From positions 193,381 to 257,380 of the forward strand of contig QKYT01000103.1 in the NCBI GenBank assembly GCA_003550305.1: a DNA stretch of 64,000 bases, written 5' to 3'. The notes under the pieces are model-generated. The model was given only the letters and a program-made list of their open reading frames with translations. It had not been told where the DNA came from and searched no databases. The position numbers and the translations under genes were made by a program. This DNA is from Glomus cerebriforme. Taxonomy: Eukaryota > Glomeromycota > Glomeromycetes > Glomerales > Glomeraceae. This document shows positions 1 through 10,496 of the stretch, piece after piece; position 1 is the first letter of the stretch; each line of letters begins with the position of its first letter.

Positions 1-125
1 ATCGCAAAGGACCCGAAAAATCAGTTACTAAAACAATAGTTTAATTATTTTATTTATTTGGTTTTATGGAACTTTTATGAACTAGAATTAATTTAAAAGT
101 TGCATTTTTCCTCCTCAACATTCAG

Positions 126-841
126 GTTTTGATTCACACAAAAAATCCAGATGATGATGAAGAAGGTACAGATAATAATAAATCACGAACTTCTATGTTA
201 CCTTATAATCAAAAGGTATTTGATATTTTTTTTGATATGCATAATAACATAAGGATATCCAAATAGTGTAATATTAATAGATAGGCAAATTTATGAAGTC
301 TGTAATAATAACATTAATACTAATATTTTTTGTTGACTTAGAGACAAACTAACGAAAATATAATCAGTAATATCAATAATAAGGAGGATAAGAACATCGA
401 TATTAAGGATGTAGGTAATAAAAATGAAGAGAAAAAACTTAATGAGACAAGTAACTGTGTATCAATACATTATAAATAAATATGTGTGTGACATTATTAT
501 TTTCTTCTACCGTACAGACAATAACAGATATCTTAAGGAATATTATTAAATACTCAAAAATAACAGAAAAAATTTGTTCAATATATACAGAAAAATATCC
601 CAATAGTGATTTGATTGACCTTCATTCATGTTCTTCCTTTCTCAGAATGCTCCCAAAATTGATAGTCAAATCATATCTAGTAGAAATAGACGTAATAACA
701 GAATCGTTAATTTCTAATAATATGCACCATTTCCTAATAATATTCTTTTTACAAACTATTTTAAATATTAAGTGGCAAAACAAAGTTGATGATCTAAGAA
801 TTTCAGATGATAACAATCCACTAATGTCTGCAATAATATGA
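126..841 (+). CDS. 3' end of a three-exon gene of unknown function (partial)
   Basis: I assemble three exons, 126-215, 342-458 and 518-841. Both introns are phase 0: 216-341 (GTATTT...TTAG) and 459-517 (GTATCA...TACAG, 59 nt). The reading frame stays open across both joins and ends in TGA at 839-841. The visible protein is about 177 aa. It starts with an acidic, Asn/Asp-rich low-complexity stretch (DDDEEGTDNN) and ends with a hydrophobic/helical half that I do not recognise. If the second intron is not spliced, exon 2 ends at TAA 477-479 instead. The gene continues to the left of position 126, probably outside the window, and no start codon is assigned. No family could be named. Confidence is moderate for the exon chain and low for function. 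Confidence 0.5.
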
Positions 842-1119
842 ATTTTACATCATATATTGTCACAATTGTATGTAGTTATATTGATTTATTTTTTTAGTTT
901 TTGTTTTAACTATTTTTTCTTTTGAATAGTATTAAGACTTTCTCTCTTGGTCCTCAAAACCCTCTTTTAAACATTATAATGATTGAACAAGTGCACCTTA
1001 ATGTGTTTATATACCTATATCTCGATAGTGCATTATGGAATATATCAAAAATACATTACCAATATGGAAAAATTCCATCCTGAAATCACGTTAATAAAAA
1101 CTACGCTGATAGTACTGGT

Positions 1120-1932
1120 TAGTATTACGATTTATTAATTCATTAATTCACGGATTCATCTAATTTAAATTTTATTCAGATTATCCAGATGAGTTTCAGA
1201 TGAATAATAAATGATTTGACAGATGATCTGGATGATCTATTAAATAATTTTTTTTTAATTATTGTTAAGAATTTTTTTATACTGAATATATTGGATACTT
1301 TGGGAATAAAAATCAAAATGATGCTTAAAGAAAAGAAAAGAAAAAACATTAATAAAATAAAAATAAAAAAAATAAATTTCCTTTATTAAAATTACCTTCA
1401 AAGTAGTTTCAGAAGGTTCAAGCTGATATCTACAAAAAAAGAAAAAAGAAGAACGTTAATAAACATTTTTAAAATAAAAATAAAAAAATAAATTTCCCTT
1501 TCTATTGAAATTACCTCTAAGATTGTTCCAGAAAATCCAAGCTGAAATCTATAAGAAAAGAAAAAAAAAGAACATTAATAAATGTTCTTAAAATAAAAAT
1601 AAAAAAATAAATCTTCTTTTTTCTATTGAAATTACTTTCAAGACTGTCTAAACTGAAATCTATAAGAAAAAAAAGAGAAGAATTTTAATAAAACATTCTT
1701 AAAAATTTTAAGTCTTAATAGTTATTATACAATTATCTTGAGACTAAAAAGAAAATTTTAAGTAAAAAAAAAGAATTTTTTTTAAAAAAAAAATATGATT
1801 CAGATCATTCAAATTATCTGCATCTGACAGATATTTAAATCAGTAAAGAATAGATTTGCAGATCTATTTCAGATATTCAGATCATTTCAAATCAGATTAG
1901 CAGATCATAGATTCATTTGAATCATAATACTA
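1120..1932 (-). mobile_element. hAT-like non-autonomous element carrying an intron-like tandem array
   Basis: Its ends are TAGTATTACGATT on the left and, on the complement, TAGTATTATGATT on the right. It is flanked by the 8-bp near-duplication GTACTGGT (1112-1119) / GTATTGGT (1933-1940), seven of eight identical. Eight-base duplications are typical of hAT elements. Subterminal zones are rich in CAGATC/GATCTG words. The centre (about 1320-1740) is three imperfect tandem units of about 120 bp. Read on the minus strand, each has a polypyrimidine tract plus TAG/TAG-like end, an exon-like cassette of about 30 nt and GTAATT. No transposase is present. Confidence 0.75.
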
Positions 1933-1940
1933 GTATTGGT

Positions 1941-2559
1941 TTTATAACTAATGCCAATAAATTTCAGTTTGTTTATGTGAAAGATTTAAGATCAATCATG
2001 AAGCAAAAAAAAGAGATCTTTAATAACAAAAAAAATAATCAATAATCTGAAAAGTTTATTTTTAAAAATAGTAAAAAAATTAATCAAAACCTAAAGATGC
2101 TTACTGAAGAAGCTTTTATATTTGGTGGGCAGAGTTTTTGCCTCTGATTTTATATTACCTTGATTTTTGTGGTATATTTTTTTCTGTCAAAAAAGTTAAA
2201 CTATGAAGAAGTACAATCATTATTAATATTAATTTAGATAAGTATCGATTAAATGAAGTAGATAACATTAATTTACTTCAGGAATTTTCTGAAATGCAAG
2301 ATTTCGTATACTTTTACAAATATGTATTGAAATAAGCAGTAAGTATTAATGAAGGATATTTGTATTATGAACTTTAAATATCTACTAATATTACGTTCTG
2401 TTTATATTTTAGTTATTAATTCAGGATAGTGTAATTTACTTTAATAAAGCAAAAATCACCCTTAAGAATGTTATATACAGAAAGTCTATTTCAATTAGAT
2501 GAAACAGTTTTGTAAGATTATAGATCTGTATTTGTGCACATGATTTTTATTACCTATTA
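1941..2559. other. AT-rich intergenic stretch
   Basis: I see no gene here. All frames are interrupted and no recognisable protein words, RNA genes or repeats stand out. Confidence 0.5.
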
Positions 2560-2755
2560 CAGTCAGACCTCCATATAATCACATCCTATATAGTCACATT
2601 ATATAAAATTTTTCTATATAATCACATCTTTGAAAAAACCAACTTATATAAAGATTATATAAAAAAACCTTTATATAGTCACAACTCCTATATAGTCACA
2701 TTTTTGGATTTTTTTACTATGTAACCAACTTGGTGATTATAAAGAGATTTCACTG
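2560..2755 (+). mobile_element. Tigger/pogo-like MITE, 196 bp
   Basis: It begins CAGTCAGACCTCCATATAAT and ends, read on the complement, CAGTGAAATCTCTTTATAAT. It is flanked by TA on both sides (2558-2559 and 2756-2757), as expected for the Tc1/mariner/pogo group. The interior is made of short inverted TATAGTCACA/TGTGATTATA words. Relatives lie at 31458-31658 (opposite orientation) and 54375-54853. There is no coding capacity. Confidence 0.8.
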
Positions 2756-2956
2756 TAATTATGATGATATAGCAATCAATCAGTAACCTACTTCTTATAT
2801 ATATTTAAAGTTAATGAATATAGAAAGATTTTTTATTGTTATATCCTAAGCATGAATTAAGTGATAAATCACCCAAAAATGTTATACAGTATATGCAATT
2901 TGTATTCTAGTCTTTTTTTCAAAAATTAACCATTATATAACTGTAACATATATATC

Positions 2957-3347
2957 TAGTGTTGTGACTTGTGACTGAGATGAGACATATTTTTGGATGG
3001 GATAGTTTAGAACAGTCCAAATTCTTGGACAAAGAACTTGTAATATCTGGAACATTTAATATATATAAACTATAGTAAAATGTAATTTAATAATATCTTA
3101 ATAACCAATTATCTGATTTTAATGAATTTTAGTTCATTAGAACCAACTTATTATGACTAATTGAATGGTAATAATTACATATTTCTAAATTTAATATTGA
3201 TCAAGATATGGCAATATAAAGGGTTTTTTATTATTTTACTATTTATTATATTAGGACAATTATCTTGAACAGGACAGTCTGGAACAGTAAAATAGAACAA
3301 ATATGGGACATTAAAATTCTGTGGGACACTATCTCACTACATCACTA
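2957..3347. mobile_element. Small hAT-like MITE
   Basis: The left end TAGTGTTGTGACTTG faces, on the complement, TAGTGATGTAGTGAG. The flanking octamers TATATATC (2949-2956) and TGTATATT (3348-3355) match at six of eight positions, and both differences are transitions. The interior carries repeated GGGACA/GGACA words. The evidence is the ends plus a decayed duplication, so this is a probable rather than a firm call. Confidence 0.5.
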
Positions 3348-3396
3348 TGTATATTAATAAAAATAATAAAAATAGCACTTTTTTCACAAATTTCAG

Positions 3397-3608
3397 GGAA
3401 TAAAATTCAAGAGATTATAAATAATTTCTTCAAGCAGAAAGATGAATCCCTGAGTCTCCAATTTCTGAAATTTCAGCTAAACACAAAAAAGCACAAAATT
3501 GATGAACTTTTCAAAGTAATTAAAATGACAAATAAAAATCAAGTTATAATCATTATTGAGTTTTCATTTGCTAGAAAAGTTTTTGTAATAAAAGAAGATA
3601 ATGATTAA
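3397..3608 (+). pseudogene. Terminal exon of an unidentified gene, probably a relic
   Basis: After an acceptor-like TTTCAG (3391-3396) a frame runs to TAA at 3606-3608 and encodes about 70 aa with a plausible secondary structure (NKIQEIINNFF...NQVIIIIEFSFARK). The upstream part of this open frame, from the ATG at 3321, lies in the end of the small hAT-like MITE and is not believed. The IIIEFSFA segment has the beta-strand-with-Glu look of PD-(D/E)xK-like domains found in other relics of this window, but that is a weak inference. No upstream exon was found. Confidence 0.3.
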
Positions 3609-4180
3609 ATAAAATTGGGTTAAAATTCAATATGAATTTTAAATAAGTTACTAGAAAGTATACTTAGGAAAAAAGCACATTTATTTAATGCAAAGTATTA
3701 TGATCAGAAGTTAGGTGATTGAAATCTAAATATTCACATATTATGTTTTTTTTATAAATGGTTATATCATTATCAAGTATTTAGTTCATCCTCTACTCTC
3801 AATATATATACTTCAACAATTCATAAGATCAAATTACCCATGTCTTTTAACAATTTTGAGCAGTTTGCAAAACACATGATTAACTTGATGAGTTGGTAGG
3901 TAAGAATCAAAAATGTATGCTTATATAAAAAACCAATAGTAATTTTACTTTTATTATTGCAGATTGATATCTTATCTACAATTAAGGCAATAAATAAAGT
4001 TACAACTATGTCTATATACTCAAGCAGAGGATATACTTGCAAAGGTAAAAAAAATGGAAAAAGAGAATCAAATTTTACCTTCATCTTCCAAATTTTCATA
4101 TCCTGGTGGATTACCTTCAAAATTACTACTATTGATTTAGAATCTTTTTTTATACTATAGTTATATTTTTTCTCCATATA
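3609..4180. other. Intergenic stretch with exon-like islands
   Basis: Short islands look spliced on the plus strand, for example a TTATTATTGCAG acceptor before 3961 followed by about 80 nt open to a GTAAAA at 4046. No consistent reading frame joins them. I do not call a gene. The overlapping minus-strand open frame at 3821-4258 runs into the adjacent MITE end and is probably fortuitous. Confidence 0.3.
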
Positions 4181-5090
4181 CAGTAGCTCACAAAAGTAAT
4201 GCATCACCTGAAAAAAAATAAAAATTATGATATCACATGATCTAAAACTCATTGGCATCTGAAATAAAAAAAAATCTAAAAATAGAATACTGGAGTTACC
4301 TAAATGTATAAATTTATTTTAAATTGATTAGTTACTTTTTGAATTACATGAAATTAAGTTACAAACTACTGATACATTTCTTTTGACTGTTTGAAAATTT
4401 TAAATTTTTATAAGAATTAGCAATATGATTTATGATAAATTAAGTAACAAACTAAGTATTTTATAGCTTAAATTATTATTTAAACTTAAAAAAAATCAGT
4501 AATTTTAGTTTCTATATGTAAATCAAAAATTATTGACCAACTTTACCACTTAATTCCTCATGATCTACTGGTCTGATTTGCATGAAATTTGGCTTGGATT
4601 AATCCTCTTGATTGGAAGAATTTAAATTTATGAGTGATTTTATTATAGAACCTCTTTCCAAAGCTTTGTATGTAATAAAAAATATACTAATTTACTATGT
4701 TACTTAGTAATTTTGAGTATTTTTGCTTAAATAAGTCAATTAATAAATTACTAAAATTACTGATTTTTTTTTAAGTTTAAATAATAATTTAAGCTATAAA
4801 ATGCTTGGTTTATTACTTAATTTGTCATAAATCATATTGCTAATTCTTATAAAAATTTTAATTTTTTTAAAATTTTCAAACAGTCAAAAGAAACGCATCA
4901 GTAGTTTGTAACTTAATTTCATGTAATTCAAAAAGTAACTAATCAATTTAAAATAAATTTATACATTTAAATAACTCCAGTATTCTATTTTTAGATTTTT
5001 TTTATTTTAGGTACCAATGAGTTTTAGATCATGTGATATCATAATTTTTATTTTTTTTTTCAGGTGATGCATTACTTTTGTGAGCTACTG
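4181..5090. mobile_element. Fold-back Tc1/mariner-type MITE, 910 bp, TA-flanked
   Basis: Terminal inverted repeats begin CAGTAGCTCACAAAAGTAAT and are flanked by TA (4179-4180, 5091-5092). The inverted arms are about 320-340 bp (4181 to about 4510, and about 4750 to 5090), imperfect but continuous, separated by roughly 240 bp of unique DNA. CAGT-starting ends with a TA duplication are those of Tc1/mariner elements. No transposase frame is present. The whole element could fold into one very long hairpin. Confidence 0.85.
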
Positions 5091-5092
5091 TA

Positions 5093-6396
5093 ATACTGAT
5101 TAACAGCATTATATTGTAATTGCATCTAAATAAAAATAATAATGTATTGCAACATAGTTATCTAGAATAATATGACAAATTGATTTCATCAGTATTGTTG
5201 GTAGAATTACAATTTGTATGCACACGAATACATGATTTTCATTTATTGATTGGAATTAATATTTCTAGCAGATGTATTATAGTATTGACACATAAATTTA
5301 TTAATAAATAAAGCTTTTAATATGATATTTTATTATGAAAATCATGATGTATTTTTGCTAATCATTATGATTTCATGATGAAAATTGCATGATTTATTAT
5401 CCAATTAATACAATACATTTAGTATGGTTTATCTTAAATAGTATTACATATTTTTGCAGTAATTTATTCTCTCAAAATTTTGTTTCTTCAGAAGTAAGAC
5501 AGAATATTCTTTTTAATAAATATTTTTCAAAATCAATTCATCAAATCAGTTAAATAATCATATGTATGAATCCATCCTAAAATCTTTGATTAAGAAGGTA
5601 ATTTGCGTAATATATAAATATATAATAACATTTAATCAGGTATATTCTGATTTACTAGTTAAATTACCAGCTTTCTTAAAGGCATAGATATATCTTACAT
5701 CATGGAAGCATAATCCATTATTTGAAAAAAGACCAGTGAAATTAATTCAATTATAGAGATATTTTTAAAATATGAAGTTATTAGATATCAAAAAAGATTA
5801 ATATACCAGAGATAAATCTAAAATTGATCAGAATACCCAATATCATTATTATTCAAAGAAATATTAACCATATATGTAGGTCCCAAATTGATAATATCAC
5901 TTGTAATTATGAAAAAGAAAACAATTATCATGTTATGAATAAACTTAATTTGCAATTCATGAAAAATAGAAAGATCGATATTAGATAGTGATTAGTGAAG
6001 TATTTTAACTATAATTTATATATTGCTAAATTAAGCAAAGCACCTCTAACTTGCATTATGATAATTTTAATTAGTATTACAAATAATTTAACTAACATTA
6101 ATTGCAAAAAAATGGGCAAAAAAATATAGCATATCTTATTACTTTATCATATCCATAATCCCCAGCCAGTGATTTTAATAGTAAAATTTAATAAAAATAT
6201 CTAATTGCATAATTTCAGTCCTTATTTAGAATTTGCAATTTTGAAGATATTCTTATAATTTTTTTATGGAAGGTAGCCAGAAAGTCATAAATTAATTTAT
6301 TATTTTTAAAGATCCAAAATGATTATCAAAATATGTTAATATTTGTCAGAATATAGATACTAATAAATTAAATTATAAAATTGCCTTACTGATCAC
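5093..6396. other. AT-rich intergenic stretch
   Basis: About 1.3 kb with frequent stops on both strands. I looked for spliced exons, tRNA-like structures and transposase words and found none that I can support. Confidence 0.5.
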
Positions 6397-7569
6397 TAGA
6401 GGTATGCTCCGGTAAAATCCGTTCAATCTGTCATCTGTTTTTGAACGAATTGGATAATCTGGATTAAGAAATGAACAGATTTTGGATAATCCAGATGGAT
6501 CCGTTGAATAATACCAGATTGATCAGATATTATACAGATAATCAGATTGACCAGATTGATCAGATAATCTGGTCAAATCTGGTATTTTTTTTTATTTTTT
6601 TTTGTTTTTGTTTTTATTTTAATACACAAGAACATTTATTAACATTCTTTTTTNTTCTTTTTTGTAGGAACGAACACTTCGGCTCAGCTCCTGGAGGTAA
6701 ATGGGATAAAAAGGGGGTAGTGAGGTATTTTTTTATTAAACTTTAATACAAGAACGTTGCTAACGTTCTTTTTTTTTCTTTTTTTTAGGAACAAATACTT
6801 CAGCTCGACTCCTGAAGGTAATTGAAGGGGGTGGTTATTAAACTTTAATATAAGAACGTTACTAACGTTCTTTTTTTTTCTTTTTTTGTAGGAACGAACT
6901 CTTCAGCTCAACTTCTGAAGGTAAATGGGGTAAATGAGGAGGTGTTTTTTTTTATTTATTATACAAGAACATTTATTAACGTTCATTTTTTTCTTTTTTG
7001 TAGGAACGAACTCTTCGGCTCAGCTCCTGAAGGTAAATAGGATAAATGGGATAAATGGGGAGGTGTTTTTTTTATTTTATTATATAAGAACGTTTATTAA
7101 TGTTCATTTTTTTTTCTTTTTTATAGGAACGAACTCTTCAGCTCGGCTCCTGAAGGTAAATTGGGTAAATGAGGGAAGTTTCTTTTTATTTTATTATACA
7201 AGAACATTTATTAACATTCATTTTTTTTTCTTTTTTTGTAGGAACNAACTNTTCGGCTCAGCTCCTGAAGGTAAATAGGGTAAATGGGGTAAATGGGGAG
7301 GTGTTTCTTTTTTATTTTATTATATAAAAATGTTACTAACGTTCTTTTTTTCTTTTTGTAGGAGTGACTACTTCACCCACCTTCAATTACAGTATAAAAA
7401 ATCTGGTAAATCTGGTAAATTTGGTGATATAAATGGATCATCAGATTGATCAGATATCTGTTGAACCATCCGGTCAATCCGGTGGTACAAATAGATCAAT
7501 CTGAATCTGATCAATTTTTGAATAGATGACCGGATATCCAGATTGGCCAGATTTCAGAACATACCTTTA
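6397..7569 (+). mobile_element. Array family A element, copy 1
   Basis: The ends are TAGAGGTATGCTCCGG on the left and, on the complement, TAAAGGTATGTTCTG on the right. The flanking octamers CTGATCAC (6389-6396) and CCGATTAC (7570-7577) agree at six of eight positions, with both differences C/T. Subterminal regions are dense in GATCAGATTGAC-type words and partly inverted with respect to each other. The centre is the intron-like module array described separately. The element carries no credible protein-coding gene: the open frames inside run through the repeats. A second copy lies at 14240-15769. Confidence 0.75.
6575..7400 (+). repeat. Seven-unit intron-like module array (family A)
   Basis: Seven units of about 110-120 bp. 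Each contains AAGAACGTT-ACT-AACGTTCTT or a variant (a 9-bp hairpin whose loop gives TACTAAC or ATTAAC), then 12-20 pyrimidines, then TAG, then a 29-nt cassette GAACGAACTCTTCGGCTCAG plus nine further bases ending GAAG or GGAG, then GTAAAT or GTAATT. The first cassette lies at 6668-6696. Later ones start near 6789, 6891, 7004, 7127, 7242 and 7362. The order of signals is that of an intron acceptor, exon and donor. Confidence 0.8.
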
Positions 7570-7602
7570 CCGATTACTAATATAGATCTTTTCATTTTTT
7601 AC

Positions 7603-7960
7603 AAATTGCGAATTAATATTATTCTTTATTTTAGTATTATATTAAAAATTAGTAATTTATAAGAATGTGTAAGTTACTTCAACAATATGAAAAAATCAAT
7701 TAAGATAAGTATAAAACATATGATACAGANCAATATGAAAAAATCAATTAAGATAAGTATAAAACATATGATACAGATAAATATAATGCATATATTGCAG
7801 ATTTTATATTATTTTATTGGTTTAAATTTTAATATTGTTCTTTATTTTAGTATCATATTAAAAATTAGTAATTTATAAGAACGTGTAAGTTACTTCAACA
7901 ATACTAAAAATCTAAGTATAAAATATATGATGCAGATAAATATAATGCATTTTATTATTT
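7603..7960 (+). repeat. Local duplications downstream of family A copy 1
   Basis: A unit of about 50 bp (CAATATGAAAAAATCAATTA...) is repeated twice in tandem around 7685-7780, with an N at the junction. A longer flanking segment starting TTAGTATTATATTAAAAATT (7632) reappears at 7847 (TTAGTATCATATTAAAAATT). The open frame at 7687-7878 is made by this repeat. Confidence 0.6.
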
Positions 7961-8135
7961 TAAATTTTAATTTTGTTTTCTTTTTTTATGTAAGTAATTT
8001 TAATGATATTAAAAATTAATGAAATTAATACAGTTTCTAGATTTTTTAAATAAGTATAAAAATATATAAAATAACAATTTTTTATTTTTTAATTTTATAT
8101 TTTTTTCATTTTATATTTTTTATATTTTTTTAAAA

Positions 8136-10247
8136 ATGTTTGCTATTATTATTGACAAAATTATTAACTTTATAACAGAAAATCCAATAGAACATATTAC
8201 TGCTGCATCAGTAATTTTCAAAATTATGGAAGATATTTTAGCAATACAAAAAAATGAATTATTAAAAATATTGGATAGTATAATCCAATTAATAAAAAGT
8301 AAAATTAAAAAAAATCTCCTCTTTTTAAAAAGCTTAATGATATTTCTAAACAGGTAAATTATTAAATATTTAAAATATTTTTTATGCTAAATGATAATGG
8401 CGCAGTTATTTGATTAAAATATTTGAGCCTATGGAAAATAATGAAGAATGTTTTATGATAATTATAATGTAAAGTTATTATTTACGGAGCGGCCGCTTGA
8501 AAATAATAATTTTTACATAAATTTTGATAGCATGCATGCATGAATATAAAAATAATAGGTTAAAAAATTTATTATCAGCTGAAACTAATAAAATTTATTT
8601 CTGCGCTAGTTTAATTGTGCTTTGGAAAGTATATATAGTTTATACGATATTAGGGTGTTAAAAATGGTATATTATATTATTAATTTATTATGTTATATTA
8701 TTTTTTACAAATTATAAATATATTAATTTTATTTATTAAAAGAATAAAAATACACTTTCTGATAATAATATGATAAAAAAAATATAGATTATATAAAAAA
8801 ACAGCTTTCATAAGGTAAAAAAAAAATATTAAAATTATTTGTAATCATATTTATATTTAATAAATATTAATATTTTTTAAAAAATAAAACCTTTATAAAG
8901 TTCAAATTTATTTTCAGAAAAACTTTATCAAAATATAAGTAATATTGATATTAAAAGTTTAATATGGGAAAATCCATTAGCCAATGGAATTATTAGTAAT
9001 GATAATGAATTAAATATATTAGATAGAGTATATGAAAATTTTATAAAACCTGCTAATAATATGATTGTTAAACTTCCAGAATTAATTCAAAAACAATGTT
9101 AAGATTTTGTATTAAATTATGAAGAAGAAGATATAGGTTTACTTAATAAGCATATTCATAATAAAAAATGAAAAGAAAGTGATGAAGAACTTAAAAAAAT
9201 TACTGTAGATATTCTTAATGTAATGTAAGTATTATAATTTATATTTATAAAATTATAATTTTAAAATTAATTAATTAATTTTATTTTAGATCAAATTATT
9301 GGACAAATCCAGCATTTATATCAGAATTTAGAAAGAACAAAGTGAAGGAACATATGTAACAGATATTATAATTCCTTCAATTCAAGCAGTATTAAAAGGA
9401 CTTCCATTTAAATAATTATTTATTAACATGTATGCATTTTGTAATATTATTATTTTATTTATAATATTAAATTTACAAATTATTATTATAGTGCAGAATG
9501 GCAAAGTGCTGCTAGTGCTGATAGAATAGGTAAAGGAAATCAAGGAAAACAACCAGATTTTATGCATTTAATAAAATGGAAAGATAAAATTTTTGAACTT
9601 GTATTTGGTGAATATTCACGTATAATATGTAATGATATTAAAAAAAAAGATAATGGGATAAAACTTTGGAAAGAAATCAATGATGATATGTATTGGATAC
9701 GAAAATTACATAAACCTGAAAAAAAACAGTTTTCAATTATTGGAATTCAAGTTGCTAGTAATGTTTTTATTTATTTAATTTATTAAAATTTTAAACTATT
9801 TTAAACTATTATTATAAGTATAATAATAAATATTATTTATAGGAAGTAAAATTCAGTTAAATGTACTTATGACTGATAAATTTGATATTAATCAATACTA
9901 TCATTTGCAAGTAGCAGAAATACCAATACAAAAAACAGAAAAAAGTTTAGAAAATTTACCAAAATTTGTGAAATTATTATTAAATTTACGTGTATGTATT
10001 TTATTTAAATAAATTTTATAATATAATATAATTATATAATACTGTATATTAATTTTTTTATTTAATATAGAATATTGTGCTTGTTAATTTATCATTATTA
10101 ACAAATGCACCTAAGATTCATACACGTCGTATTAAAACAAGTTCAACAATAAGTTCACCAAGAAGAAATGAAAGTGAACCAAAAAAAATAAAAAAAAATA
10201 AAAAAAAGCGATATGTTAAAACAAATTTAGAAGATAATCAACAATAA
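8136..10247 (+). pseudogene. Broken copy of an expanded, uncharacterised Glomeromycotina-type gene with nuclease-like motif
   Basis: Exon-like blocks: 8136-8354, 8918-9224, 9290 to about 9429, 9492-9757, 9843-9991 and 10071-10247, each with matching GT/AG signals. The protein reads MFAIIIDKIINF..., then IWENPLANGIISND, ADRIGKGNQGKQPDFM, FELVFGEYSRI, SKIQLNVLMTD, YYHLQVAEIP, LRNIVLVNLSLL, and a Lys-rich tail. I recognise the order of these blocks from a large Rhizophagus-type family of unknown function. The PDF...E pair in KQPDFM...FGEYS resembles a PD-(D/E)xK nuclease core; that is inference. It is dead: in-frame stops follow QKQC (near 9100) and HNKK (near 9170), there is a frameshift in the exon at 9290, and exon 1 does not join exon 2 in frame. 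The first intron is unusually long (563 nt). Confidence 0.7.
8475..8510. other. GC palindrome AGCGGCCGCT inside the long first intron
   Basis: A perfect 10-bp GC palindrome (8488-8497, containing a GCGGCCGC site at 8489-8496) is centred between arms TTATTATTT and AAATAATAA. In DNA this AT-rich it is a strong compositional outlier. Its role is unknown. Confidence 0.6.
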
Positions 10248-10496
10248 AAAAAATAAAAATATAATTAAGAATTTTATTTTATTTTATTTTTTATTTATAT
10301 TATTTACTATAAACTATAACATATTTATTTATTAAATAAATTTATATATAAAATATTAAAGATTTAAAAATTATTAATTACTAATTATTTTTATAATTTT
10401 TTTTCTTTGATATATAATATTTTACTACATTATTTAAAATTAAATTTTATTTAATATTTACTGTATATTATTAAAATAATATTTTTTCTAATCTTA

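Noticed and set aside
3821..4258. 145-aa minus-strand open frame
   Set aside because: Half of it lies in the inverted repeat of the TA-flanked fold-back element. It has no protein features and the composition is that of non-coding AT DNA.
6934..7278. 114-aa plus-strand frame (and 15261-15596, 111 aa) with repeated FFFVGTNSSAQLLK units
   Set aside because: The frames simply read through the tandem intron-like modules. The repeats carry splice-site-like signals rather than a conserved codon pattern, and the unit length is not a constant multiple of three.
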